A stretch of DNA of 5,691 nucleotides from Pseudopedobacter sp043763845 (GCA_043763845.1 JAYULE010000227.1:1-5691); one strand, 5' to 3'. Counted from the first letter of the stretch, positions 1 through 5,691 are shown. Numbers and translations: made by a program. The notes: generated by a model not told the origin, from the sequence alone.

Positions 1-137
1 CGTTAATTGCCGAAACAGAAGGTGAAAAAGAACTTTTTGATGGTGCGCTTCGCCGCCGCCAATTACGCTTAATTTTAGGAGGGAGAATGAAACCCGAGGA
101 TGCTACCGAATTGAAAGCATTATTTAAATTAGCTTGA
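1..137 (+). CDS. C-terminal end of an unidentified protein (5' partial)
   Basis: A reading frame is open from the left edge (first full codon at 3) to a TGA at 135-137, giving 44 residues. The peptide is rich in charged residues: it begins LIAETEGEKELFDGALRRR and ends TELKALFKLA. It contains an arginine cluster and looks helical, with no membrane segment, and has the composition of real protein. The other two plus-strand frames hit stops within the first 25 bases. The gene starts outside the window, so I cannot name its family or function. It is convergent with prfC, about 300 bp away. A second in-frame TAA follows the TGA directly. I see no clear intrinsic terminator after it, only a weak GGTTA/TAACC inverted repeat at 145-167. 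Confidence 0.7.
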   Translation, partial: LIAETEGEKELFDGALRRRQLRLILGGRMKPEDATELKALFKLA

Positions 138-197
138 TAATAATGGTTAACTAATTTAATAATAACCTGATTTCGATTAATACAACATTGTTTATTA

Positions 198-205
198 TAG
201 TTTTG
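198..205 (+). promoter_or_regulatory. Possible orphan -7 box (TAGTTTTG)
   Basis: TAGTTTTG fits the Bacteroidota -7 consensus TAnnTTTG exactly. The best upstream partner is TTTC at 171-174, a one-base mismatch to TTTG with a rather long 23-bp spacer. A transcript from here would start near 212 and run into the palindromic element, antisense to the end of prfC. No gene follows it on this strand. In AT-rich DNA such a match can arise by chance, so this is weak. Confidence 0.2.
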
Positions 206-217
206 ATGATGTTTGAA

Positions 218-337
218 GGGCGTTTTAACACGGCGTCCGCTGTATCTTTTTTCCCCTTGGCCTCCAAAATGAGGATTTAACGTTTTCCCCTTTTGGGGGA
301 TAGAAAAAAAAAAGGATGCCGCTACCATCGTTAACTC
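218..337. repeat. Imperfect palindromic intergenic element
   Basis: The main stem pairs 239-252 (GCTGTATCTTTTTT) with 308-322 (six A, then GGATGCCGC). That is 13 pairs, including one G-T wobble, with one mismatch and one bulged G. The enclosed DNA can form a smaller hairpin of CCCC 287-290 with GGGG 295-298 around TTTT. Alternatively CCCC 253-256 can pair with the same GGGG, so the two inner folds exclude each other. The element opens with GGGCG at 218 and closes with CTACCATCGTTAACTC at 322-337. A closely similar closing motif recurs at 5613-5628. It includes a run of ten A (304-313). From memory, elements with a CCGCTGTATCTTTTT and AAAAAGGATGCCGCT core are dispersed between genes in Flavobacteriia and Sphingobacteriia, but I cannot verify this here. 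It lies between convergent genes and lacks the U-tract of a standard terminator. Confidence 0.55.
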
Positions 338-413
338 AAAAAACAGTTTAAAGTATAAATAAGCACTAAATTATATCAGAATTAACAATCGAACTCGGGT
401 TTTAAGGTTTTTG

Positions 414-441
414 AATTTTAACTTTTTAATTTTAACTTTTT
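414..441. repeat. 14-bp tandem duplication at the prfC stop codon
   Basis: AATTTTAACTTTTT occurs twice in direct succession (414-427 and 428-441) with no mismatch. The stop codon of prfC (minus-strand TAA, 440-442) begins inside the copy nearer the gene. The duplicated DNA is almost pure A+T and probably arose by slippage. It does not change the protein. Confidence 0.7.
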
Positions 442-2020
442 AAAACTCCGATGTTTCGTGGAAAACAATATGCTCGTATTGCCTTTTAGTATAATCTAAA
501 TCCCAAGGGCTATTGGTAAACAAAACAGGCCTATTTTCTTTATCAAAACCAACTTTAGCGTGGTTTCGCTGTATAAACTCATTTAGTTTTACAGCATCGG
601 GGCAAGTAAACCAATGTGCTTTGGTAAAACCCAAATGTCTAAAAATACACGATGCGCCATATTCTTGCAATAACCTAAATTGTATAACTTCAAACTGCAG
701 CTCGCCAACGGTACCAATAATTTTACGGTTACCCGGATTTTGGATAAACAATTGAGCCACACCTTCATCGGTTAATTGTTGAATACCTTTTTCTAATTGT
801 TTAGTTTTCATTGGGTCAGTATTTTCAATCTCTTTAAAAATTTCGGGCGAAAAGCTAGGTATGCCAACAAATCTAATATCCTCGCCAGCGGTAATGGTAT
901 CGCCAATTTTAAAATTTCCCGAATCGTACAAGCCTACTACATCACCAGGCCAAGCCTCATCAATCACATTTTTGGTATTGGCCATAAAACTAGTTGGCGA
1001 TGCAAACCTTAGTTTCTTCTGCGTTCGGGTGTTTTTATAAAATACGTTTCTCTCAAATTTGCCTGAGCAAATACGACAAAAAGCAATTCTATCCCGGTGG
1101 TTTGGGTCTAAATTAGCGTGAATTTTAAATACAAAACCAGTAAAGTTATTTTCGGTTGGCGATACTTCTCGCTCTAATGTTGCCCGTGGTTGTGGGTCGG
1201 GTGCAATGCGTACAAAAGTATCTAATAACTCTTTAACCCCAAAATTATTAATGGCACTGCCAAAAAATACGGGAGCTAAATAACCCTCTTTATACAAAGT
1301 TTCGTTAAAGGGTTCGTAAAAACTTTCAATCAGTTCAATATCTTCCCGTAGTTTATTTGCTAAATTTTCGCCAACAATTTTATCAAGCTGGGTATCGGCT
1401 AATGATTTTATTTCTACAACATCATCTTCAATGTGCTTTTTATTTGCACTAAAAAGACTTAAAGTATCATTAAAAATATTAAAAACTCCTTTAAAAGTGC
1501 TACCAATGCCAATTGGCCAACTAAGTGGGCGGGTGCTTATGTTTAATTCGGTTTCAAGTTCGTCTAACAAATCGAAAGGATTTTGCCCTTCCCTATCCAT
1601 TTTATTGATAAAAATAATTACTGGTGTATTGCGCATACGGCACACCTGCATCAGTTTACGGGTTTGCTCTTCCACTCCTTTTACACAATCAACCACTAAA
1701 ATAACCGAATCTACAGCAGTTAGTGTACGGTAAGTATCTTCAGCAAAATCCTTATGGCCTGGTGTATCTAAAATATTAACTTTAAAATCTTGGTAATCGA
1801 AACCCATAACCGATGTAGCCACCGAAATACCACGCTGTTTTTCTATCTCCATAAAATCGGAAGTAGCTGTTTTCTCAATTTTATTACGCTTTACCGAACC
1901 AGCCGTTTGTATGGCACCACCAAAAAGTAGTAATTTTTCGGTTAAGGTAGTTTTGCCCGCATCGGGGTGGCTAATAATACCAAAGGTTCTTCTTTTTTCG
2001 ATTTCGGATTGTAAACTCAT
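440..2020 (-). CDS. prfC: Peptide chain release factor 3 (RF3), translational GTPase
   Basis: RF3 is a cytoplasmic GTPase that binds the ribosome after peptide release and drives RF1 or RF2 off so they can be reused. The 526 residues match the usual family length (E. coli about 529). The G domain is complete: P-loop HPDAGKTT at 18-25, switch I QRGIS at 62-66, DTPGH at 85-89, NKMD at 139-142 and the G5 loop GSA at 254-256. An insert rich in charged residues, at about 190-245, precedes G5 as in RF3. Domain II (about 285-385) and the RF3-type C-terminal domain (about 390-526, ending FHETSEF) follow. EF-G is excluded by the short length and the lack of EF-G domains IV and V. The ATG at 2018-2020 is chosen because IEKRRTFGIISHPDAGKTT begins at the expected distance. 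No Shine-Dalgarno site precedes it, which is common in Bacteroidota. It lies 61 bp after tRNA-Arg, with a terminator between them. Confidence 0.97.
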   Translation of the reverse strand: MSLQSEIEKRRTFGIISHPDAGKTTLTEKLLLFGGAIQTAGSVKRNKIEKTATSDFMEIEKQRGISVATSVMGFDYQDFKVNILDTPGHKDFAEDTYRTLTAVDSVILVVDCVKGVEEQTRKLMQVCRMRNTPVIIFINKMDREGQNPFDLLDELETELNISTRPLSWPIGIGSTFKGVFNIFNDTLSLFSANKKHIEDDVVEIKSLADTQLDKIVGENLANKLREDIELIESFYEPFNETLYKEGYLAPVFFGSAINNFGVKELLDTFVRIAPDPQPRATLEREVSPTENNFTGFVFKIHANLDPNHRDRIAFCRICSGKFERNVFYKNTRTQKKLRFASPTSFMANTKNVIDEAWPGDVVGLYDSGNFKIGDTITAGEDIRFVGIPSFSPEIFKEIENTDPMKTKQLEKGIQQLTDEGVAQLFIQNPGNRKIIGTVGELQFEVIQFRLLQEYGASCIFRHLGFTKAHWFTCPDAVKLNEFIQRNHAKVGFDKENRPVLFTNSPWDLDYTKRQYEHIVFHETSEF

Positions 2021-2042
2021 TTTACTAAAATACTTGTATCAT

Positions 2043-2078
2043 AAAAAAAGCCTTTCAGGTTATCCCTTGAAAGGCTTT
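2043..2078 (-). terminator. Intrinsic terminator after tRNA-Arg, in front of prfC
   Basis: A perfect 11-bp stem pairs AAAGCCTTTCA (2047-2057) with TGAAAGGCTTT (2068-2078) around a 10-base loop. On the minus strand it is followed by a run of seven T (2043-2049), the first three overlapping the stem base. The stem starts 3 bases after the 3' end of tRNA-Arg. The T run ends only 22 bases before the prfC start codon, so prfC expression must come from readthrough or from a promoter buried in or below this hairpin. Confidence 0.88.
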
Positions 2079-2081
2079 AAG

Positions 2082-2155
2082 TGGTCGCATTTGGATTCGA
2101 ACCAAAGACCTACTGCTTAGAAGGCAGTTGCTCTATCCAGCTGAGCTATGCAACC
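2082..2155 (-). tRNA. tRNA-Arg (anticodon UCU)
   Basis: This 74-base minus-strand cloverleaf is complete. The acceptor stem GGTTGCA pairs with TGCGACC (one T-G wobble). The D arm is GCTC/GAGC, the anticodon stem ACTGC/GCAGT encloses CTTCTAA, and the T arm is TTTGG-TTCGAAT-CCAAA. The anticodon TCT (complement of 2119-2121) reads AGA and AGG, so the amino acid is arginine. The discriminator base is A, and CCA is not encoded (CTT follows). It starts 6 bases below the T run of the tRNA-Pro terminator. The TAATTTTT at 2162-2169 is one base off the -7 consensus but has no TTTG partner. It is therefore probably transcribed with tRNA-Pro by readthrough. Confidence 0.97.
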
Positions 2156-2160
2156 ATTTT

Positions 2161-2193
2161 AAAAAATTAAAGCTCCCTTTGTTGGGGAGCTTT
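2161..2193 (-). terminator. Intrinsic terminator between tRNA-Pro and tRNA-Arg
   Basis: A 9-bp perfect stem pairs AAAGCTCCC (2169-2177) with GGGAGCTTT (2185-2193) around a 7-base loop. On the minus strand it is followed by AA and then six T (2161-2166). It begins 2 bases after the tRNA-Pro 3' end. The AA break before the T run may make it leaky, which would let RNA polymerase reach tRNA-Arg. It could also act as a processing signal for the tRNA-Pro 3' end. Confidence 0.75.
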
Positions 2194-2195
2194 AG

Positions 2196-2269
2196 TCGGG
2201 GTGGCAGGATTCGAACCTACGACCTCCACATCCCAAATGTGGCGCGATACCGGGCTACGCTACACCCCG
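2196..2269 (-). tRNA. tRNA-Pro (anticodon UGG)
   Basis: This 74-base minus-strand cloverleaf has acceptor CGGGGTG paired with CACCCCG without mismatch. The anticodon stem CCACA/TGTGG encloses TTTGGGA, and the T arm is GTAGG-TTCGAAT-CCTGC. The C at position 1 and the G-rich acceptor stem are typical of bacterial tRNA-Pro. The anticodon TGG (complement of 2233-2235) reads CCA and, with wobble or modification, other proline codons. The discriminator is A and CCA is not encoded. It is the first gene after a strong promoter at 2292-2322. Confidence 0.97.
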
Positions 2270-2291
2270 AAGTGTTATTGTTATGGGATTG

Positions 2292-2322
2292 CAAAACTAG
2301 GGAATTAATTGCAAAAACCAAA
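2292..2322 (-). promoter_or_regulatory. Bacteroidota-type promoter of tRNA-Pro
   Basis: On the minus strand, TTTG (2319-2322), a 19-base spacer and TAGTTTTG (2292-2299) match the Bacteroidota primary sigma consensus (TTTG at -33, TAnnTTTG at -7) in both boxes and in spacing. Transcription would start near 2286, leaving a 5' leader of roughly 15-17 bases before the mature tRNA-Pro end at 2269. It is the best promoter match I found in the window and likely serves tRNA-Pro, tRNA-Arg and, by readthrough, prfC. Confidence 0.8.
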
Positions 2323-2430
2323 TTTATTTTCAAATAAGTTGTAAAGATGATTATTGAAAATCATTAATAAGCTAATGTTAAGGCACTTATTTTGATTAAA
2401 TGTTTTTCATTCTCCTTTAATGTTGTCCGG

Positions 2431-2507
2431 TTGGGCACCAACGAGGGGTGCTGTATATTGGGCACCCACGAGGGGTGCTGTATATTGGGCACCCACTAGG
2501 GGTGCCC
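2431..2507. repeat. Three tandem 27-bp hairpin repeats at the gcvP stop codon
   Basis: The unit begins TTGGGCACC and ends GGGGTGCTGTATA. Copies lie at 2431-2457, 2458-2484 and, without the TGTATA tail, from 2485. Copies 1 and 2 differ at a single base (2440 A versus 2467 C). Each unit is itself palindromic. Copy 2 pairs GCACCC with GGGTGC around ACGAG. Copy 3 has a perfect 8-bp stem, GGGCACCC (2487-2494) with GGGTGCCC (2500-2507). The array ends exactly where the gcvP stop codon (minus-strand TAG, 2508-2510) begins. It forms the 3' end of the gcvP message and could stop or stabilise the transcript, although no T run follows any stem. The rest of the gap to the promoter (2323-2430) holds only a weak AT-rich hairpin (2347-2364). 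Confidence 0.85.
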
Positions 2508-5378
2508 CTACGAGTAACTATCGATGGGTGGGCAGGCGCATATTAACGTTCTATCGCCATGCGTATCGTTTACTCTACCAACTGTTGGCCAAAATTTAAA
2601 ATAATGTACATAAGGTAAAGGGAAAGCGGCCGTTTCGCGACTGTAAAGATGTTCCCAATTGTTTGCGGTAATTATTGCAGCGGTGTGTGGTGCATTTTTT
2701 AAGGGATTGTCTAATTTATCGGCTATGCCGTTTTCAACGTCGCTTATTTCTTTTTTTATGGCTATCATGGCATCGCAAAAGCGGTCTAATTCGTGTTTAG
2801 GTTCCGATTCTGTGGGCTCAATCATCAACGTACCAGCAACTGGAAAAGATACTGTTGGTGCGTGAAAACCGTAATCCATCAATCGTTTAGCAATATCGCT
2901 AACCTCAATACCAAAAGTTTTAAAAGCTCTACAATCTAAAATCAATTCGTGGGCACAACGACCGTTCTCGCCAGCATATAAAATTGGGTAATGCTGCTCT
3001 AACCTTGCTTTAATGTAATTGGCATTTAAAATAGCCATTTTAGTAGCGTTAGTTAACCCCTTTTCGCCCATCATGGCAATATAAGCGTGTGAAATTAGTA
3101 AAATAGAAGCCGAACCATAAGGCGCTGCCGATACCGCCGAAATGGATTGTGGCGAACCTAAATTTACCACACTATGGCCAGGTAAAAAAGGCACCAAATG
3201 TTTAGCTACACCAATTGGCCCCATACCTGGCCCACCACCACCGTGTGGAATACAAAATGTTTTGTGAAGGTTTAAATGGCAAACATCGGCACCAATATTT
3301 GCTGGAGAAGTTAAGCCAACTTGAGCATTCATATTTGCGCCATCCATATACACCTGGCCACCGTGTTGGTGTACCAAATCGCAAATTTGGATAATTGATT
3401 TTTCGAAAACTCCGTGAGTTGATGGGTAAGTTACCATTAAACACGATAAGTCGGCGGCATGTTCAATAACTTTCGCTTTTAAATCATCTACATCAATATT
3501 ACCTTTTTCATCACATTTAGTAACTACAATCTTCATGCCTGCCATAGCTGCCGAAGCTGGGTTTGTACCATGTGCCGATGAGGGAATAATAGCTACATTA
3601 CGCTCAAAATCGCCACGGCTGTGATGGTAAGCCATAATTACCATTAAGCCAGTATATTCGCCTTGTGCACCAGCATTGGGTTGTAAACTCATAGCTGCAA
3701 AACCTGTAATTTGGCTTAACCAAGTATTTAATTCGCCAATAATTTGCATGTAACCGCTAACTTGGTCTATGGGTGCAAAAGGGTGAATATTACTAAACTC
3801 GGGCCAAGTAACGGGTATCATTTCAGTTGTTGCATTAAGTTTCATTGTACATGAACCTAAAGCAATCATTGAATGGCAAAGCGATAAATCTTTAGCTTCC
3901 AAAGACTTGATATAACGCAACATTTCATGTTCAGAATGGTGACTGTTAAATACAGGATGTGTTAAAAACTCAGTTTTACGGTGTAAGGCATCAGGAATTT
4001 GGAACTCAATACTTTGCTGCAAATCATCAAATCCAATATCGTTTAATGTTTTACCTTTTATTCTCGCAAAAAAGCGTACTATGGTTTCAATATCAGTTAG
4101 TAAAGTAGTTTCATTTATTGATATTGATACCACGCTCCCATTATAATTAAAATTTACTTCATTGTTTAAAGCTTCGGAGTGTATGGGGTTTATTAAAATA
4201 CCTACATCAAACTTTAAGGTATCAAAAAAGTATTGATTTTGTTGTACGTAATCTAAAGCTGTTAGTGCTTTGTGCAATAAAACTGCTAAACCATGGATAC
4301 GTTGGGCAATTAATTTAATGCCTTTGGGGCCGTGGTAAGCGGCATACATACCCGCCATAATAGCTAATAAAGCTTGTGCCGTACATATATTTGAGGTTGC
4401 TTTATCTCGCCTAATGTGCTGTTCGCGAGTTTGCAATGCCATACGTAAGGCGTAATTGCCGTGTGCGTCAATAGTTACACCAATAATACGCCCAGGCATA
4501 CTGCGTTTGTAGGCTTCCTTAGTTGCAAAAAAAGCGGCGTGTGGCCCACCAAAACCCATGGGTATTCCAAAGCGCTGGGTTGTGCCTACTACAATATCGG
4601 CTCCCCATTGCCCCGGAGGGGTTAAAATTGCTAGGCTTAACAAATCGGTGGCAACAGTAATTTTAATATCTTTTAAATGCGCTTGATTAGCAAAATCGGT
4701 ATAATCATAAATATGACCACTGGCTGCTGGGTACTGTAAAATTGCACCAAACATTTTGGTTTCTAACTCAACGGTTTGGTGATTTCCTATTTGTAACTGT
4801 ATATTAAGCGGTTGTGCCCTTGTTTTTAAAATTTCTATGGTTTGGGCTAAAACTTCGTCGGAAACAAAAAATACGTTTGCATCATCGTTTTTGCGTAGGC
4901 TAAATTGCATAAACATGGCTTCGGCAGCTGCTGTACCTTCGTCTAGTAACGATGCGTTGGCTATTTCCATTCCAGTAATATCCGTTACCATAGTTTGGAA
5001 ATTTAGCAAAGCTTGTAGCCTGCCTTGTGCAATTTCGGCTTGGTAAGGGGTATATTGGGTGTACCAACCAGGGTTTTCTAAAATATTGCGTTGTATAACA
5101 CCAGGTAAAATTACTGGATGGTAACCTTGACCTATATATGATTTAAAAACCTTATTTTGCTTAGCAGTTTGTTTTAAATTGGCAAGATATTCGAATTCGC
5201 TTTTAGGTTCGGGCAAATCCATTGGTTGCTGTAAACGAATGTTTTGTGGTACTGTTTGCTCTATTAATTCGTCTAAATTTAATGCGCCTACAATGGCTAA
5301 CATTTGTGCAGTATCGGTATTGTTGGTGGCAATGTGTCTGTTTTCAAACAATTCTTGGTACTCAATATTCAATTTCAT
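2508..5378 (-). CDS. gcvP: Glycine dehydrogenase (decarboxylating), P-protein of the glycine cleavage system
   Basis: This PLP enzyme decarboxylates glycine and passes the remaining aminomethyl group to the lipoyl arm of H-protein (GcvH). T-protein and L-protein complete the cycle, giving CO2, ammonia, NADH and methylene-tetrahydrofolate. The 956 residues are the full one-chain form, not the split GcvPA/GcvPB form. The N-terminal half (about 1-440) includes FENRHI at 11-16, GQGYHP at 83-88, ENPGWYTQYTPYQAEIAQGR at 101-120 and LLDEGTAAAEAM at 144-155. The C-terminal catalytic half (about 450-956) includes GSCTMKLNA at 508-516, SAHGTNPAS at 601-609, the PLP-binding lysine K706 in NLHKTF (703-708) and the glycine-rich loop GGGGPGMGPIG at 713-723. 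The end, FWPTVGRVNDTHGDR at 929-943, is typical. The start is fixed by the distance to FENRHI; the next Met is residue 26. No Shine-Dalgarno site sits at useful spacing. gcvT and gcvH are not adjacent. Confidence 0.98.
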   Translation of the reverse strand: MKLNIEYQELFENRHIATNNTDTAQMLAIVGALNLDELIEQTVPQNIRLQQPMDLPEPKSEFEYLANLKQTAKQNKVFKSYIGQGYHPVILPGVIQRNILENPGWYTQYTPYQAEIAQGRLQALLNFQTMVTDITGMEIANASLLDEGTAAAEAMFMQFSLRKNDDANVFFVSDEVLAQTIEILKTRAQPLNIQLQIGNHQTVELETKMFGAILQYPAASGHIYDYTDFANQAHLKDIKITVATDLLSLAILTPPGQWGADIVVGTTQRFGIPMGFGGPHAAFFATKEAYKRSMPGRIIGVTIDAHGNYALRMALQTREQHIRRDKATSNICTAQALLAIMAGMYAAYHGPKGIKLIAQRIHGLAVLLHKALTALDYVQQNQYFFDTLKFDVGILINPIHSEALNNEVNFNYNGSVVSISINETTLLTDIETIVRFFARIKGKTLNDIGFDDLQQSIEFQIPDALHRKTEFLTHPVFNSHHSEHEMLRYIKSLEAKDLSLCHSMIALGSCTMKLNATTEMIPVTWPEFSNIHPFAPIDQVSGYMQIIGELNTWLSQITGFAAMSLQPNAGAQGEYTGLMVIMAYHHSRGDFERNVAIIPSSAHGTNPASAAMAGMKIVVTKCDEKGNIDVDDLKAKVIEHAADLSCLMVTYPSTHGVFEKSIIQICDLVHQHGGQVYMDGANMNAQVGLTSPANIGADVCHLNLHKTFCIPHGGGGPGMGPIGVAKHLVPFLPGHSVVNLGSPQSISAVSAAPYGSASILLISHAYIAMMGEKGLTNATKMAILNANYIKARLEQHYPILYAGENGRCAHELILDCRAFKTFGIEVSDIAKRLMDYGFHAPTVSFPVAGTLMIEPTESEPKHELDRFCDAMIAIKKEISDVENGIADKLDNPLKNAPHTAAIITANNWEHLYSRETAAFPLPYVHYFKFWPTVGRVNDTHGDRTLICACPPIDSYS

Positions 5379-5401
5379 ATTACGCTAAAACCTTAAAAAT
5401 G

Positions 5402-5409
5402 CAAAAGTA
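5402..5409 (-). promoter_or_regulatory. Probable -7 box of the gcvP promoter
   Basis: The minus strand reads TACTTTTG, an exact match to TAnnTTTG, ending 23 bases before the gcvP ATG. The start site would be near 5395, giving a leader of about 17 bases. No TTTG lies at the expected -33 distance (the region reads ACAAACCCC), so the promoter may be weak or activator-dependent. The leader is too short to hold a glycine riboswitch. Confidence 0.5.
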
Positions 5410-5446
5410 ATAAATTAACAATAGGGGTTTGTATTTGTTTAGTTTT

Positions 5447-5592
5447 TAGTCGTAAGTTATTTAGTCGTAAGTTATTTTAGTCGTAAGTTATTTTAGTCGT
5501 AAGTTATTTTAGTCGTGAGTTATTTAGTCGTAAGTCATTTGTTTGGTGTTGATAGTCTTTTTTTAGTCGTAAGTCATTTAGTCGTAAGTCAT
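5447..5592. repeat. Eight-copy repeat array (TAGTCGTRAGTYAT) upstream of gcvP
   Basis: Fourteen-base copies start at 5447, 5462, 5478, 5494, 5510, 5525, 5564 and 5579. Periods are 15, 16, 16, 16, 15, 39 and 15 bases. The first five end AGTTAT and the last three end AGTCAT. Copy 5 has GTGAG in place of GTAAG. The wide gap (5539-5563) contains a degenerate TAGTC at 5553-5557 and a T run. The unit is not palindromic. The array begins 38 bases upstream of the gcvP -7 box. It could be a set of binding sites for a regulator or simply a slippage-prone minisatellite; the sequence alone does not decide. Confidence 0.88.
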
Positions 5593-5593
5593 T

Positions 5594-5632
5594 CAGGGCA
5601 ACCGCTTTTAAACTACCATCATTAACTCCCTG
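5594..5632. repeat. Short relative of the 218-337 palindromic element
   Basis: GGGC (5596-5599) and CCGCT (5602-5606) are followed by CTACCATCATTAACTC at 5613-5628. The last motif differs at one base from 322-337. GGGC, CCGCT and CTACCATC come in the same order and orientation as in the large copy, but the long stem between them is reduced to TTTAAA. CAGGG (5594-5598) and CCCTG (5628-5632) form a flanking inverted repeat. It may be a collapsed copy of the same family. I see no gene or clear signal from 5633 to the window end. Confidence 0.4.
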
Positions 5633-5691
5633 TATTCTAAGTTGTAACTAGCTTTTAGTTTTTTTCTTTTGATGGATATTTTATTTATTCT

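Noticed and set aside
145..167. Terminator of the left-edge gene (GGTTA/TAACC)
   Set aside because: A five-pair stem with a 13-base loop and no T run is too weak to call.
1911..2120. Plus-strand open frame of 69 codons ending in WSHLDSNQRPTA
   Set aside because: It is antisense to the prfC start and tRNA-Arg. The DSNQRP-like end is the familiar false peptide from reading a tRNA T arm backwards.
2128..2337. Plus-strand open frame of 69 codons containing GGRIRTYDLHIPN
   Set aside because: It is antisense to both tRNAs; the RIRTYD stretch is the usual artefact of translating the complement of a tRNA gene.
2347..2364. Terminator of gcvP (ATGATT/AATCAT hairpin)
   Set aside because: It has only six A/T-rich pairs and no T run follows on the minus strand, so it is indistinguishable from chance in AT-rich DNA.
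3202..3444. Minus-strand open frame of 80 codons inside gcvP
   Set aside because: It overlaps the conserved PLP-lysine region of gcvP in another frame and has no protein-family character of its own.
5379..5450. Glycine riboswitch before gcvP
   Set aside because: The predicted leader is only about 17 bases and the upstream DNA lacks the paired glycine aptamer architecture.
5447..5592. CRISPR array
   Set aside because: Units are 14 bp with gaps of only 1-2 bases, apart from one of 25, so there are no unique spacers. No cas genes are present.
5447..5592. Iterons of a plasmid or replication origin
   Set aside because: The repeat spacing is tempting, but there is no rep gene, DnaA box or partition gene, and all neighbours are chromosomal housekeeping genes.

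Overview
The window looks like a low-GC Bacteroidota chromosome, probably near the Sphingobacteriales. This rests on Bacteroidota-type promoter boxes (TTTG and TAnnTTTG), the absence of convincing Shine-Dalgarno sites before the two long genes, tRNA genes without an encoded CCA, and the character of the two proteins. The genus cannot be settled from the window alone.

Layout from left to right. Positions 1-137 hold the last 44 codons of a plus-strand gene I do not recognise. Positions 138-439 have no gene but contain an imperfect palindromic element (about 218-337) and a 14-bp duplication that runs into the stop codon of the next gene. From there every gene is on the minus strand: prfC (peptide chain release factor 3, 440-2020), tRNA-Arg(UCU) (2082-2155), tRNA-Pro(UGG) (2196-2269) and gcvP (glycine decarboxylase P-protein, 2508-5378). 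Each tRNA is followed directly by its own intrinsic terminator. A consensus Bacteroidota promoter (2292-2322) precedes tRNA-Pro. Between tRNA-Pro and gcvP, three tandem 27-bp hairpin repeats abut the gcvP stop codon. Upstream of gcvP are a -7 box and then eight copies of a 14-bp motif (5447-5592), followed by a short relative of the palindromic element (about 5594-5632).

How the genes work together: transcription from the tRNA-Pro promoter would run through tRNA-Pro and tRNA-Arg towards prfC, passing two terminators. All three products serve translation. gcvP is a separate metabolic unit; the other glycine cleavage genes (gcvT, gcvH, lpd) are not in the window.

The coding content is ordinary housekeeping. 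I found no defence system, mobile-element gene, CRISPR array or new enzyme system. What deserves a second look is the non-coding DNA: three kinds of small repeat placed at gene ends or upstream of a promoter.
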